Positions 54,162-63,540 of a stretch of 64,000 bases of DNA are shown piece after piece (position 1 is the first letter of the stretch; the number at the start of each line of letters is the position of its first letter). Source of the DNA: Chloroflexota bacterium (GTDB taxonomy: Bacteria > Chloroflexota > Anaerolineae > UBA4142). The notes under the pieces are model-generated. The model made no database searches. It saw only the letters and a list, made by a program, of their open reading frames with translations, and was not told where the DNA came from. The position numbers and the translations under genes were made by a program. Where the stretch lies: assembly GCA_016208315.1 (NCBI GenBank), contig JACQYF010000147.1, positions 17,078 to 81,077 of the forward strand, in the 5' to 3' direction.

Positions 54162-54280
54162 GGTGGTTTCCTCCTAGCCAGCGAAGAATACCACAACATG
54201 TCTCTTGAGACGACGATGAGGAGTGGGGCATTATTCTGATGAGAAGTGGGACATTTAACACGCTGATAAATGTCCCATCC

Positions 54281-54463
54281 CGGTCGATCATAAATGGGTC
54301 AATTTATTGTATCACTGATACGCTCCTATCCAAAAACCGCTAAACCGTAACAAAGCTCAGCCACCCCACCTCGGACAGCCAATTTCGCGTCTAGAGCGTG
54401 CCGCTCTGCGAGTCCCGGAGTGCTGAATGGGTTCAGAGGCCGGGACTCTAGATTTCCGCTACA
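54281..54463. other. Intergenic with inverted repeat, no gene seen
   Basis: GAGTCCCGG (54410-54418) pairs with CCGGGACTC (54440-54448), and TCTAGA sequences flank it. It might terminate transcription of the histidine kinase fragment ahead on the minus strand. No open frame with a start signal is visible. Confidence 0.4.
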
Positions 54464-55294
54464 CTACCCAAACGTAAAATAAAACGCCGCGCCGTTATTC
54501 TCTTCCCCTTCCACCCACACACGCCCGCCGTGCCGCCGGATAATCCATTCGACCATCGCCAGCCAGATCCCCGCGCCCTCGTATTCATCCTCGCGATGGT
54601 ACCGTTGGAACGCGCGGAAAATGGTTTGCGCATAGGCGTGCTGACGCGTGAACTTGAGGGCATTCGAGAGCAAGTGGCTCCAGACCAGTTTGAGCAGCGC
54701 CGGATCCGCCTGGCCTTCGCCTAGTTCACCGATGGTGATTTCGACCTGGCGGTCCTGGCGGTCAGGTTCAAGTTCCTGCAAGACCTCGCGCACGAGGGTT
54801 TTCGGCGCGACGGTCTGCTTCTGGAGGGGCCGCTGAATAATCCGCGCGACCTGGAGCAGCCCTTCCGTCAGACGATCCATTTCTTCCGTATTCGCATGCA
54901 TGAGCTGAAACAACTGCTCCGTTTGGGGCAGTAGTGCCAGGGCATCGTCCTGGTCAATCAAGTGGGCCAGATGGTGAAGCGACACCAGCGGGCGGCGCAA
55001 TTCCAGGGCGACCGATTCGGTCAGCCGTTCCAGTTCCTTGTTCGCCACTTGCAACCCCACGTTGGCCTCGTGCAGTTTCTCATTGGCGCGGTGCAGTTCT
55101 TCATTCGTCACGCGTAATTCCTCGGTCGTCAGTTCCAGGTCTTGCGCCCGCCGCTCGAGATCTCGGTTCAGTTCCTGGATGTGTTTTTCCGCGCGGTGAC
55201 GTTCGGTGATATCCATCATCGCGGCAATCGCGCCCCGCGTCCTTCCGGTGCTATCGAACAGCGGCCTGGCGTAGGCAAAAAAGTAACGCTCAAT
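54464..55294 (-). pseudogene. 5'-truncated PAS-type sensor histidine kinase
   Basis: The open frame runs from a TAA at 55295-55297 to 54464. It begins within the last part of a PAS domain (ERYFFAYARPLFDSTGRT, GAIAAMMDITERHRAEKH), then a coiled coil rich in E/L/N (EELRVTNEELHRANEKLHEA) and an HATPase part (LVWSHLLSNALKFT, AGIWLAMVEWIIRRHGG). The histidine position is degenerate: the normal H-box reads LELRRPLVSL, with Arg instead of His. Sensory modules upstream are missing, and the cut lies near an IS-rich area. An internal ATG at 55219 could give a 251-residue product, but a functional kinase is unlikely. Confidence 0.7.
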
Positions 55295-55419
55295 TTAGAT
55301 TTCAAGGAGGTGCGACTTCGCACCGCGAATATGCTAAAATAGTCGGTATCGCGATTCTGCGCTGAGGTCTACCGATGATCAATACTTACTGAATCTTCAA
55401 AAGTTAATGTTCGCGATGC

Positions 55420-55680
55420 CTAACGTTTCCAGGGGAGATCAGAGGCGAAGACAGCTGCCCAGAGGCGACCGGGCGAGCGCCCGGTTCGAGCCACACCTGC
55501 CATGACATTGGCTCGCAGGTGCCAGCCATTGCGAGGGGCGCTGCGCGCCGTGTACTCGGCGACCTGGGTCCAGACGAATTCGGTCGGATTGAGTTCCGGC
55601 GCTGCTGTCGGAAAGTCGTACATATGCAGACGCGGATGACAGGCTAGTGCTGCGTTCGACAAGTCTTTTAAGATGGTCAC
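55420..55680 (-). pseudogene. IS630-family transposase C-terminal fragment
   Basis: 86 residues corresponding to the C-terminal end of an IS630/Tc1-type transposase: LHMYDFPTAAPELNPTEFVW contains the conserved P-E-L-N-P and the catalytic Glu, followed by TQVAEYTARSAPRNGW. The rest of the gene is absent. It is oriented opposite to the neighbouring IS630 remnant. Confidence 0.65.
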
Positions 55681-55732
55681 AGCAGCTTAACAAGCGTATA
55701 CTACTCATACTTCGAGACGCAGTCGGATTCTC

Positions 55733-56454
55733 TTGGCGATGGAGCACCCGCGAACCATCGTCGATGAGTTGGCACAGGGTGCGACGATGACGCCGACCGG
55801 CGTGTGGTACGTCTGTCGGCGCTATGAAACTTGCGGCTTGGATGCCATCGTTGATGCCCCTCGCGCAGGCCGCCCGCGCGAGATTTCGGAACTCGAACGC
55901 GTGGCCATTGAGCAATCGGCCTGTTGTGAGCTCCACGGGTTGAAATCGGAACTCACCCACTGATCCACGCGCAGCTTGACCGCTATGGCCCGCCAGCGCT
56001 TGCATCGGCCCCACCTGGCGCATTCCACCGTGTCGTTGATTTTGCGCGATGCGGATTTGAAGCTGCATCACAGTCGCTACTGGATCACGCCCACACTCGA
56101 CGATGAGTTTGTCCGGCGTGCGACGCGCATCTTATGGCTGTACGAGCGTGTCCAATGTCTCTTGGCGCACGATGAAATCGTCATTGCCGTAGACGAAAAG
56201 CCCAACCTCCAAGCGTTGGAACGCGCCCGAGCGACCCAGCCGATGCGCGCCGGGCAAGGTGAACGTCAAGAGTTTGAATATGAGCGCCATGGGACCGTCG
56301 ACTTCTTGGTTGGCACAGTCGTCAAGAATTGATTGACCACTTGTATGCCAGTGTGCCGGAATACAATCGTCTCTTTGCTCATCCAATCAACTGGAAATGG
56401 ACGCGTCGCGATCTGCGTGATTGGGTGGAATGGAAGACGTCGGGACGACCTTAG
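55733..56454 (+). pseudogene. IS630-family transposase remnant with frameshifts and internal deletion
   Basis: First segment 55733-55963: the N-terminal HTH region (TGVWYVCRRYETCGLDAIVD, RAGRPREISELERVAIEQ). Second segment in another frame, 55976-56332: STVSLILRDADLKLHHSRYW and EIVIAVDEKPNLQALERARA with the first catalytic Asp. A third stretch in a further frame up to 56454 gives LIDHLYASVPEYNRLFAH and RRDLRDWVEWK. The part between FLVGT and LIDHLY is shorter than in intact proteins. The element is dead. The 244 bp to 56698 show no gene I can identify. Confidence 0.7.
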
Positions 56455-56698
56455 ATTACTTATCGAACGCGCTACTAGCAGGCCTAATTCTTCCCAGATG
56501 ACAGCCAACGATCTGACGCCGGCAAAATTGCCGTAACGCCATCCAACCAACATGTCGCGCAGAATCTTCGGCGATCCCAACCGGCTTGCGGTGAAAGCGA
56601 ATAACTAGCACGCCACCTTTGGAAACGGCGCGCAGGGCACGCGTCCAGTAAACAAAGGCGAAACTTGGCGAAGTGAAATGTTCATTTAGGTCACCGTA

Positions 56699-57940
56699 TT
56701 ATTGGAACCCACCTGTGGCGACACTGACGCCGCGCTCGGTCCGAATCTGCTCCTCGTAACCGCTCGCCTCATAAGCCGCAATCGGATCGGCCGGGACGCC
56801 CATCTCTTCGCGCACTTGCGCGAGCAGCGGGCGCATGTCGGTGCGAAAAGCGTCGGTCAAGATGCGGTGCGCCGCGAGCACGTTGCCTTCCGCCTGCGCC
56901 GCCGCCAAACGCGCGCGCGGCACGATCAGCGACTTGGCGTACGCTTCCTGGCAGTTGAGCACTGAATAGATCATGGCCGCTAACTTGCCTTCGATGGACA
57001 AGGACTGATCAATCATGTAGGCGATATTATGCGCGGTCGTCCGCGCGGGCTCGTCGCCGCCAGCTGCCGCGCCAGCCAACTCGTTGTAGATCAGGAATAG
57101 TTCGTAGGGGTTGACCGCGCCGACGATCAGGTCGTCGTCGGCGTACTTGCGGTTGTTGAAATGAAAGCCCCCCAGCTTGCCCTCGTCCAGTAGGAATGCC
57201 ACGATCTGCTCGATGTTCACTCCCGGCGCGTGATGCCCGAGGTCAACCAGCACCTGCGCCTGCGCCCCGAGTTTGAGGCAGAACGCGTACGAGGTTCCCC
57301 AATCCGGGATGTCGGTGCTGTAAAACGCCGGCTCGAAGAATTTGTATTCGATCAGCATCCGCGCGCCTTGCGGCAAGTTCGGGTAAACTTGCTTCAGCCC
57401 TTGCTCAAATCGTCTTTTCCGGTGGCGCAGCATATCTTGCCCGGCGTAATTCGTGCCATCGGCGAACCACAGACTGAGCACGTCACTCTTGACCGTCTGC
57501 ATAATCCCGCAACATTCCATGATGTGGTCGAGCGCGCGCTCGCGGATGCCCGGATCGGGATGGCCGAGCGAGCCAAGGCGATACTCGTCGTCCTGGAAAA
57601 CGTTCGGGTTGACCGCGCCAATCGCGATGCCCCGCGCTTGTGCGTACTGCGCCATCGCCGCGTAATCGCCATCCTCCGGGCGGTCCCACGGGATGTGGAT
57701 GGCGACCGTCGGCGCGATGCCCGTCGTTCTGTGAACCATCGCGGCATCGTCAATTTTTGGCCGCGTGGTGGTCGCCGCGCCGGGCCAGGGAAAGGTGTGA
57801 AAGCGCGTGCCGCTGTTGGCATAACCCCACGACGGCGTTTCGATGTGCTGCGCCTTAAGCGCGGTCTTGACGGTTTCGACGTCTATGCCTTGATTCGTCA
57901 ACTGCTCGGCGAGCAAAGCGTAATCGGGGCGAGTGGGCAT
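56699..57940 (-). CDS. rhaI: L-rhamnose isomerase, RhaI type
   Basis: 413 residues from the ATG at 57940 with AAGGAGCAC upstream. It is of the Pseudomonas-type RhaI family, a xylose-isomerase-like TIM barrel, not the RhaA type. Motifs: [60 protein letters not shown] with metal Glu, [19 protein letters not shown] and [19 protein letters not shown] with Asp ligands. It converts L-rhamnose to L-rhamnulose. It follows the fucosidase remnant and the DeoR gene on the same strand. No rhamnulokinase or aldolase is visible in this window. Confidence 0.85.
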   Translation of the reverse strand: MPTRPDYALLAEQLTNQGIDVETVKTALKAQHIETPSWGYANSGTRFHTFPWPGAATTTRPKIDDAAMVHRTTGIAPTVAIHIPWDRPEDGDYAAMAQYAQARGIAIGAVNPNVFQDDEYRLGSLGHPDPGIRERALDHIMECCGIMQTVKSDVLSLWFADGTNYAGQDMLRHRKRRFEQGLKQVYPNLPQGARMLIEYKFFEPAFYSTDIPDWGTSYAFCLKLGAQAQVLVDLGHHAPGVNIEQIVAFLLDEGKLGGFHFNNRKYADDDLIVGAVNPYELFLIYNELAGAAAGGDEPARTTAHNIAYMIDQSLSIEGKLAAMIYSVLNCQEAYAKSLIVPRARLAAAQAEGNVLAAHRILTDAFRTDMRPLLAQVREEMGVPADPIAAYEASGYEEQIRTERGVSVATGGFQ

Positions 57941-57983
57941 GAGTGTGCTCCTTGAAAATAACCTGTGGGGCGAGCCGCCCGTC

Positions 57984-59043
57984 CTACATTTCCAGTTTCA
58001 GTTTGATGACCGTGTCATACGGATCGAGAAGCGATTCCGGCAAATGGATGCGGAGCGGCGAGACGTGCGGCGGGTTGCGGAGCGCGTCGCGCGGGTGCGC
58101 GCGATCGGGTTCCCATTCGAGCGGCTGGCCGGTTACAAGTAGTCTAACGTCGAGCACGCGCCGGTCGAGGTTGTTCACGCGCACGAGTCCTTCGCTGGGG
58201 CGTCCCAGGACGTGCAAATACAAATTGTCGCCGCGCGCGGTCGTGGGACCGTAGTAGACGCCCAACGGCAAACCGGGGCCCGCGTCGTAGATGGATTCGC
58301 CGTACTTTTGCAGCCACTCGCCCATGACGCGCAAGCGCGAAGAGAACTCGGGCGGAATTTCGCCATCCGCCGTCGCGCCAACGTCGAGCAAAAGATTGCC
58401 GCCCTTCGAGACAACTTCCGCCAACGTCGCGATCAGTTCGCCGCAGGATTTGTACGCGCGGTCGGTCGGAGAAAAAGCCCAGGTCTCGTTGATCGTCATG
58501 CACGTTTCCCAATCGTTTTCGAGAGGTTGATTGGGCACGACCTGCTCCGGCGTGCCGTAATCGCCAAGCCCGCGTTCGCCCAAACGGTCGTTGACGACGA
58601 TGCCGGGCTGCAATTGGCGAATCATCGCGACGAGCTCGCGCGCGCGCCATTCTTCCGCCGTGTGCTCCCAATCGCCATCAAACCAAAGCAGGTCTATTTT
58701 TCCGAACATCGTGCAGAGTTCGCGCACCTGGCCGTGCATGAATTCAAGATAGCGTTCCCAACGTTCCGGCAGAGTAATCCGAGAGTTGCGTATCGTACAG
58801 CGCCAAGCCGTCGTGATGCTTCGCGGTCAGGACGGCGTAGCGGATGCCGGCCTCACGCGCGAGTTCAGCCCAAGCAATCGGGTCATACCGTTGGGGTTTA
58901 AAGCGGTCGGCGAGCGCGTCGTAATCTCGATAAGAGATCGCGCCCCACTGGAGCGGCCAGGCGGCTTCCCAGCCGGTGAGCGCGTAGGAGCCAAAGTGGA
59001 TCATCAATCCAAAGCGGGCTTGGCGAAACCAGCTATTTGTCAT
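57984..59043 (-). pseudogene. GH29 alpha-L-fucosidase with an internal deletion
   Basis: Residues 1-95 (ATG 59043) read SWFRQARFGLMIHFGSYALT and GIRYAVLTAKHHDGLALYD. After DYSA the frame ends, and the other frame continues as RWERYLEFMHGQVRELCTMF. Next come KIDLLWFDGDWEH, with the nucleophile Asp, and SKGGNLLLDVGATADGEIP, to the stop at 57984. In intact GH29 proteins about 60-70 residues lie between these parts. They are missing, so a deletion that shifts the frame is inferred near 58760. It overlaps the DeoR stop by 11 nt. No signal peptide, so it was a cytoplasmic enzyme. Confidence 0.75.
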
Positions 59044-59833
59044 CGCACTCGTTTTCGCCTCTCACTTGAGCGATCATGACCTCGACGCCCCGCGCGCGAA
59101 ATTGCTCGATCAGCGGCGGCGCGCAATTGTCGGTAACGATGCGCTTGACACATTCGATCGGCGCGTACGATGCCAAGCCCACCTCGCCGAACTTGCTGCT
59201 ATCGGCCACGGCGATGACTTCTTGACAGCGCTCGATCATCGCCTTTTTGACGTTGATCTCCTGGATATTCACGTCGGTCAGCCCTTGCTCCACGCTGATC
59301 CCATGCGCGCCGAAGAATCCCTTCATCGCGTTGATCTTGGCGAGCGAATCCCAAACGATGGTTCCGATCAGCGAGACGGCCGAGGGACGCAGGATGCCGC
59401 CCGTCAGAATCGTCGTGATGTCGGGACGATTGACCAGTTCGAGCGCGGTGTAGATGCCATTCGTGATGACGGTGAGATCGTGCAAGTCTTGGCGTTTCAT
59501 CAGCGCCCGCGCGACGTAAAGCGAGGTCGAGCTTGCATCCAAAATGATCGAATCCCGCGGGTTGACGAGCCGCGCCGCCAGTTCGCCGATCCCGCGCTTT
59601 TGGTCGGCATTGAACCGATCGCGCGTGTAGAACGTGGCTTCGCGATTCGCACGGTCCGTGGTGACTGCCCCGCCGCGCGTTCGAACCAACATTCCTTCGT
59701 CGGCGAGGCGCTTTAAATCTTGCCGCACCGTGACTTGCGATACCTGCAAACGTTCGGAGAGTTCGGCGACCGTGGCGCTCTGGTTCTTTTGGACGAGCGC
59801 GAGAATTTGCTCCCGGCGAGTTTCTGGCATCAT
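59033..59833 (-). CDS. DeoR-family transcriptional regulator
   Basis: 266 residues from the ATG at 59833 with AAGGAG upstream. The N-terminal HTH reads RREQILALVQKNQSATVAEL, SERLQVSQVTVRQDLKRLAD, then the DeoR signature GMLVRTRGGAV. The C-terminal sensor domain has IILDASSTSLYVARAL and DLTVITNGIYTALELVN, and the phosphate-sugar binding signature GGILRPSAVSLIG. These bind phosphorylated sugar intermediates. Divergent from the ABC transporter at 59993, with motifs of TTTCGTTT type in the gap, so it likely controls both sides. Confidence 0.88.
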   Translation of the reverse strand: MMPETRREQILALVQKNQSATVAELSERLQVSQVTVRQDLKRLADEGMLVRTRGGAVTTDRANREATFYTRDRFNADQKRGIGELAARLVNPRDSIILDASSTSLYVARALMKRQDLHDLTVITNGIYTALELVNRPDITTILTGGILRPSAVSLIGTIVWDSLAKINAMKGFFGAHGISVEQGLTDVNIQEINVKKAMIERCQEVIAVADSSKFGEVGLASYAPIECVKRIVTDNCAPPLIEQFRARGVEVMIAQVRGENECDDK

Positions 59834-59852
59834 AGGCAAACTCCTTCGACAC

Positions 59853-59881
59853 ATTATATTTCCATTTCGTTTACTTGTCAA
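59853..59881 (-). promoter_or_regulatory. Promoter of the DeoR-rhaI transcript
   Basis: On the minus strand TTGACA (59881-59876), 17-bp spacer, TATAAT (59858-59853). The spacer contains TTCGTTT (59866-59872, plus-strand reading), a DeoR-type operator half-site. A perfect match to the consensus. Confidence 0.8.
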
Positions 59882-59888
59882 TATCTTT

Positions 59889-59933
59889 CGAAAATTTTCG
59901 ACTATTGACACAAACGAAGGTTTATGATATATT
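59889..59933 (+). promoter_or_regulatory. Promoter of the carbohydrate ABC transporter with central palindrome
   Basis: TTGACA (59905-59910), 17-bp spacer, TATATT (59928-59933), with TGA before it as an extended -10. The spacer carries AAACGAA (59912-59918), the mirror of the motif in the opposite promoter. Between the two -35 boxes lies the perfect palindrome CGAAAATTTTCG (59889-59900). Confidence 0.78.
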
Positions 59934-59992
59934 GACGTTGACCCCGACGAAAATACCCCACTTTTTCTCATTTCATGAAGGAGGAGAACACC

Positions 59993-61687
59993 ATGCAGGC
60001 CAAATCGCTTCGTCCCGCCGTTTTTCGATTGTTGGTCGGGATGATGATTTTGTTGGTCGCCGTAGCTTGCGCGCCGGCGCCGACCCCCGTTCCAACCGCC
60101 CCACCGCCAACTACCGCGCCGACTGCCGTGCCCCCGACTGCCGCGCCCGCGGCAACCGCGACACAGCCACCGGCCGCAACCAAAGCCCCCGCGACGACCG
60201 CACCCGCCGCGACCACCGCGCCGACCAGCGCACCCGCGTCACCCACGACGGCGGCCGCCAGCAAACCCGCCGCGCCCGTTGCCACCGCGGCGAGCCGTCC
60301 GAATCTCAAAGGCGAACTCGTCATCAACACGTGGCGCGATCTCTCTGCCGATCCCAGGGTGACGACCTACTATGCGTTCTGGCAGTTGATGGAACAGTGG
60401 GTCAAGAATCATCCTGGCGTCACGATCAAGTACCAACCGATGCTCGGTACCGTCACAGACATTTTTGGTTACATCACGACCAACTTGCGTTCCAAGACAC
60501 TGCAAGATGTCGTGAATCAAGTCTTTCCGTCCTCCGCACAACTCGACCCCGATTTGCAATACGATCTAGCGGCGGACCTGGCCAAGCCGAATCCGTACAG
60601 CACGAACAAAACCTGGAAAGACGATTTTCCGACGAATGGCGTCGCATTGAACAACGTAACCGTCGGAGACAAAGTGTTGATGGTCGGCACGACGTTTAGC
60701 GGCGACCTCGGCGATACGGCAATTCTCTACAACCAAGACTTGCTCGACAAAGCCGGAGTCAAATCGCTGCCCAAGACCTGGACCGAATTGTACGACGCAA
60801 TGACGAAGCTCAAAGCGGCTGGGATTCAGCCCTGGTATATGCCCACCGCCGGAAACGAAGCGTACATCTTCACCTGGTACGTGGACATTCTGAGCGATCA
60901 ACTTTTCGACGATGTGATCAAAAAGTGTGACGGCGCCGCCGGCGATAAAGCCAATGGCATCATTTCGGTGATGGAAATGTCCTGGTGCGTCAAAAAAGGC
61001 AACCTGAATACGAAGCTGCCCGCGTATACGACCTTGTTCCAAGAAATGAAAAAGTGGTCGGCGTATTGGAACGAGGGGTATCTCGCGCCGCCGCAACCTG
61101 GGGACGCCTTCATCCAGGGCAAAGTGGCGTTTCGCTCGATCGTGCGGATCAATATGCCGGTGGTCGAAAACGACCCGACCGTCAAGTTCAAGTGGGGCTC
61201 GTTCTATCTGCCGCCGCTGCAAGACGGCGGAAAGGTGCGTCGCTTGGGCAACCCGGGCGGCGGCTCGGGCGCGCAATATCTCTTCATCCCCAAGACCACT
61301 CAAGACAAAGGCAAACTCGACCTCGCCTTGGACTTGTTGCAGTACGTGACTTCGCCCAAGGGCAACGACTATTGGTGTTCGCAACAAAACCCGCCCTGTT
61401 TTGCGTCCGGCACTCCGGTCGAGAAGGTTTTTCCAGCTAATCCTGCGGCGCAAGACCATTATCGCGGCTTCATTGACCCACCCACCGTGGGCAATGTCAT
61501 TCGCGCTTTGGACGTCAACTCCACCTACGGTCCCGCGAGCTCGACGCAAGAGACCAAGGTTTTCCAAGATTATCTGAGCGGGACGGCCACGCTCGATCAA
61601 TCGCTCACCGCGTATCAGAGCATGCTCGATCAACTCGCCAACACCGCCATTCGTCAGCACCCGGAATGGAATGCGGACAAGTGGTAA
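59993..61687 (+). CDS. Carbohydrate ABC transporter substrate-binding lipoprotein (family 1)
   Basis: 564 residues from the ATG at 59993 with GAAGGAGGAG upstream. Lipobox VAVAC (C26) is followed by an 80-residue Pro/Thr/Ala linker, very long even here. The domain is of family 1: GELVINTWRDLSADPRVT, NHPGVTIKYQPM, TAILYNQDLLDKAGVKSLPK and QGKVAFRSIVRINMP. The likely ligand is an L-rhamnose- or L-fucose-containing sugar, judged from the divergent genes. A hairpin follows the stop. Confidence 0.88.
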   Translation: MQAKSLRPAVFRLLVGMMILLVAVACAPAPTPVPTAPPPTTAPTAVPPTAAPAATATQPPAATKAPATTAPAATTAPTSAPASPTTAAASKPAAPVATAASRPNLKGELVINTWRDLSADPRVTTYYAFWQLMEQWVKNHPGVTIKYQPMLGTVTDIFGYITTNLRSKTLQDVVNQVFPSSAQLDPDLQYDLAADLAKPNPYSTNKTWKDDFPTNGVALNNVTVGDKVLMVGTTFSGDLGDTAILYNQDLLDKAGVKSLPKTWTELYDAMTKLKAAGIQPWYMPTAGNEAYIFTWYVDILSDQLFDDVIKKCDGAAGDKANGIISVMEMSWCVKKGNLNTKLPAYTTLFQEMKKWSAYWNEGYLAPPQPGDAFIQGKVAFRSIVRINMPVVENDPTVKFKWGSFYLPPLQDGGKVRRLGNPGGGSGAQYLFIPKTTQDKGKLDLALDLLQYVTSPKGNDYWCSQQNPPCFASGTPVEKVFPANPAAQDHYRGFIDPPTVGNVIRALDVNSTYGPASSTQETKVFQDYLSGTATLDQSLTAYQSMLDQLANTAIRQHPEWNADKW

Positions 61688-61707
61688 ACCATAGGTAAAC
61701 ACGGAAA

Positions 61708-61765
61708 CCGGTAGACAGGTAACCCGTTCGCCTGTCTACCGGTCTACTTGTCTACCGGACAGTAC
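61708..61765 (+). repeat. Intercistronic hairpin with GTCTAC octamer repeats
   Basis: CCGGTAGACAGG (61708-61719) and CCTGTCTACCGG (61731-61742) form a perfect 12-bp stem with an 11-nt loop. The right arm continues as CCTGTCTA, CCGGTCTA, CTTGTCTA, CCGG in 8-bp register, like the octamers at 1977. It lies between the binding protein and the first permease. Confidence 0.75.
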
Positions 61766-61775
61766 GGTGTTAACG

Positions 61776-62695
61776 ATGAGCCAAGAAATTGCGCTAGCCG
61801 GTCAAATGACCCAATCGAAAGCCACCCACCGCGCCGCTACGCTGGTCGCAGACATTCGACGCAGTTGGTTGTTGTATCTGCTGATTATTACTATCCCATG
61901 GCTTCGGGCTTGATTCACTCGTTTACTTATTGGGACATTAAGCAAACGATCTGGATCGGTCTCGAAAACTACCAGCGCATGTTCAACGATCCGGCGGCGC
62001 TGACGGCGTGGCGGAATATGCTGACGATTCTCGTCTCGCAACTCGTCATCGTTTGCACATTTCCGCTGCTCGGCGCGGCATTGGTGGCGCACTTGCGTCC
62101 AGGCCTCGCGCAGTTCTGGTGGCGCATGACCTTCATCATGCCGATTGTCGTGCCCGCCACTGTCGTCGTTTTTGTGTGGCGCTGGTTCTATGGACCCGAC
62201 GGCGGAGTCAATACGCTGTTGCGTGCTGCCGGTTTGGGCAACTGGGCGCATCTGTGGCTGGGCGAAAACGCGACGGCGCTGTGGGCGATCATCTTTACCG
62301 GTTTCCCCTGGATCGCCGGCCTCAATTTCTTACTTTACCTTGCCGCCTTGCAAGCCGTGCCGGAGGAATTGCTCGACGCGGCGCGCGTGGATGGGGCGAG
62401 CGCGCTGCGGCGTTTCTTTCAGATCGAACTACCGCTCATCCGCAATCAAATGCGGGTGCTCATCGTCTTGACGTTTATTTTTTATCTGCGCTCGTTCGAT
62501 GCTCCGCTGATCATGACCAACGGCGGGCCTGGCACGGCGGGCACCTTGGTGCCGGGCTTGCAAATGTACCGCGCCGTGCGCGACGACCTCGATCTGGGTT
62601 ACGGTTCGGCGATTGGCATCGTCCTTTTCATCGCAACACTCGCATTGATGCTCGCGAATCAAGCCCTCAGTCGCCGATCGAAGAGCGAATCGTAA
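61776..62695 (+). CDS. Carbohydrate ABC transporter permease (MalF type), frameshifted near its start
   Basis: The natural start appears to be the ATG at 61776 (MSQEIALAGQ), and the first helix RRSWLLYLLIITIP ends in a stop in that frame at about 61913. The rest of the protein continues in another frame from MASGLIHSFTYWD to 62695. One extra C in the CCC at 61895-61897 would join them, giving about 307 residues. The remaining part is an ordinary sugar permease with the coupling loop EELLDAARVDGASALRRFFQ. A single-base deletion or a sequencing error is likely. If the ATG at 61898 is used, the first membrane helix is lost. Confidence 0.75.
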
Positions 62696-62711
62696 CCCTG
62701 GGAGTTCTGCC

Positions 62712-63539
62712 ATGCTTCATCTGCGCCGCAACGCCGGTCAGTACGCCATCCATTCCATTTTACTTGTGTTCGCCGTCTTGACTCTGGTTCCGGTTCTCAC
62801 GCTATTCAATCTTTCGTTCAAGAATGCGAACCAGTTCAATACGGATCCAATGGGACTCGCGTCGCCGATCACCGTGGACAATTACACGCTCGCCTGGCGC
62901 TTTATGCGCGATCCGCTCATTCACAACATCATCATCGGCATCGTTTCGATCTCGGCCAGTCTCGCGATGGCGGCGGCGACGGCGTTCGTCTTTGCGCGCT
63001 TTGAATTTCCCGGACGCAACTGGCTCTTTGGCGCGATCATGCTGATTCTGCTGGTACCGAACACCGTCCTGTTCGTGCCGACCTACCAACTCATTATTCA
63101 ATTCAGTTTGCAAAATACGCTATGGGCGCTCATCCTGCCTTACGCCGCGCACCAGAGCTTGCTCATTGTCGTGCTACGCGCCTTCTTTGCCGAACTCCCG
63201 TCCGAAATGTTTGATGCGGCGCGCGTGGACGGCGCGGGCGTGTGGGAACTGTTTACGCGCATCGCGATTCCTCTTTCGCTGCCCGTGTTGAGCGCCATGG
63301 CGATTTTTCAGATCTGGTGGATCTGGAACGATTACGCCTGGCCCGCGCTCGTCGCCAACGCGCCCGACGCGCGCACCGCCGTCGCCGCGGTGATATTTTT
63401 CAACGACGGCATGTTTCGTCCCGAACCCGGCGCCGGCATGGCCGCCGCCGTCATTGCCGCCCTTCCGATGGTGCTGTTGTTTCTCGTTTCAATGCGAACC
63501 TTCGTCGCCGGTATCACCGCCGGTGCGTTGAAAGGGTAG
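62712..63539 (+). CDS. Carbohydrate ABC transporter permease (MalG type)
   Basis: 275 residues, ATG at 62712 with GGGAG upstream. Six helices; the coupling loop PSEMFDAARVDGAGVWELFT is intact, and the first helix is SILLVFAVLTLVPVLTLFN. It is the partner of the 61776 permease. It lies 16 bp after that gene and 1 bp before the next. No ATPase gene (MsmK/UgpC type) is visible in the window; such transporters often share one encoded elsewhere. Confidence 0.9.
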   Translation: MLHLRRNAGQYAIHSILLVFAVLTLVPVLTLFNLSFKNANQFNTDPMGLASPITVDNYTLAWRFMRDPLIHNIIIGIVSISASLAMAAATAFVFARFEFPGRNWLFGAIMLILLVPNTVLFVPTYQLIIQFSLQNTLWALILPYAAHQSLLIVVLRAFFAELPSEMFDAARVDGAGVWELFTRIAIPLSLPVLSAMAIFQIWWIWNDYAWPALVANAPDARTAVAAVIFFNDGMFRPEPGAGMAAAVIAALPMVLLFLVSMRTFVAGITAGALKG

Positions 63540-63540
63540 C

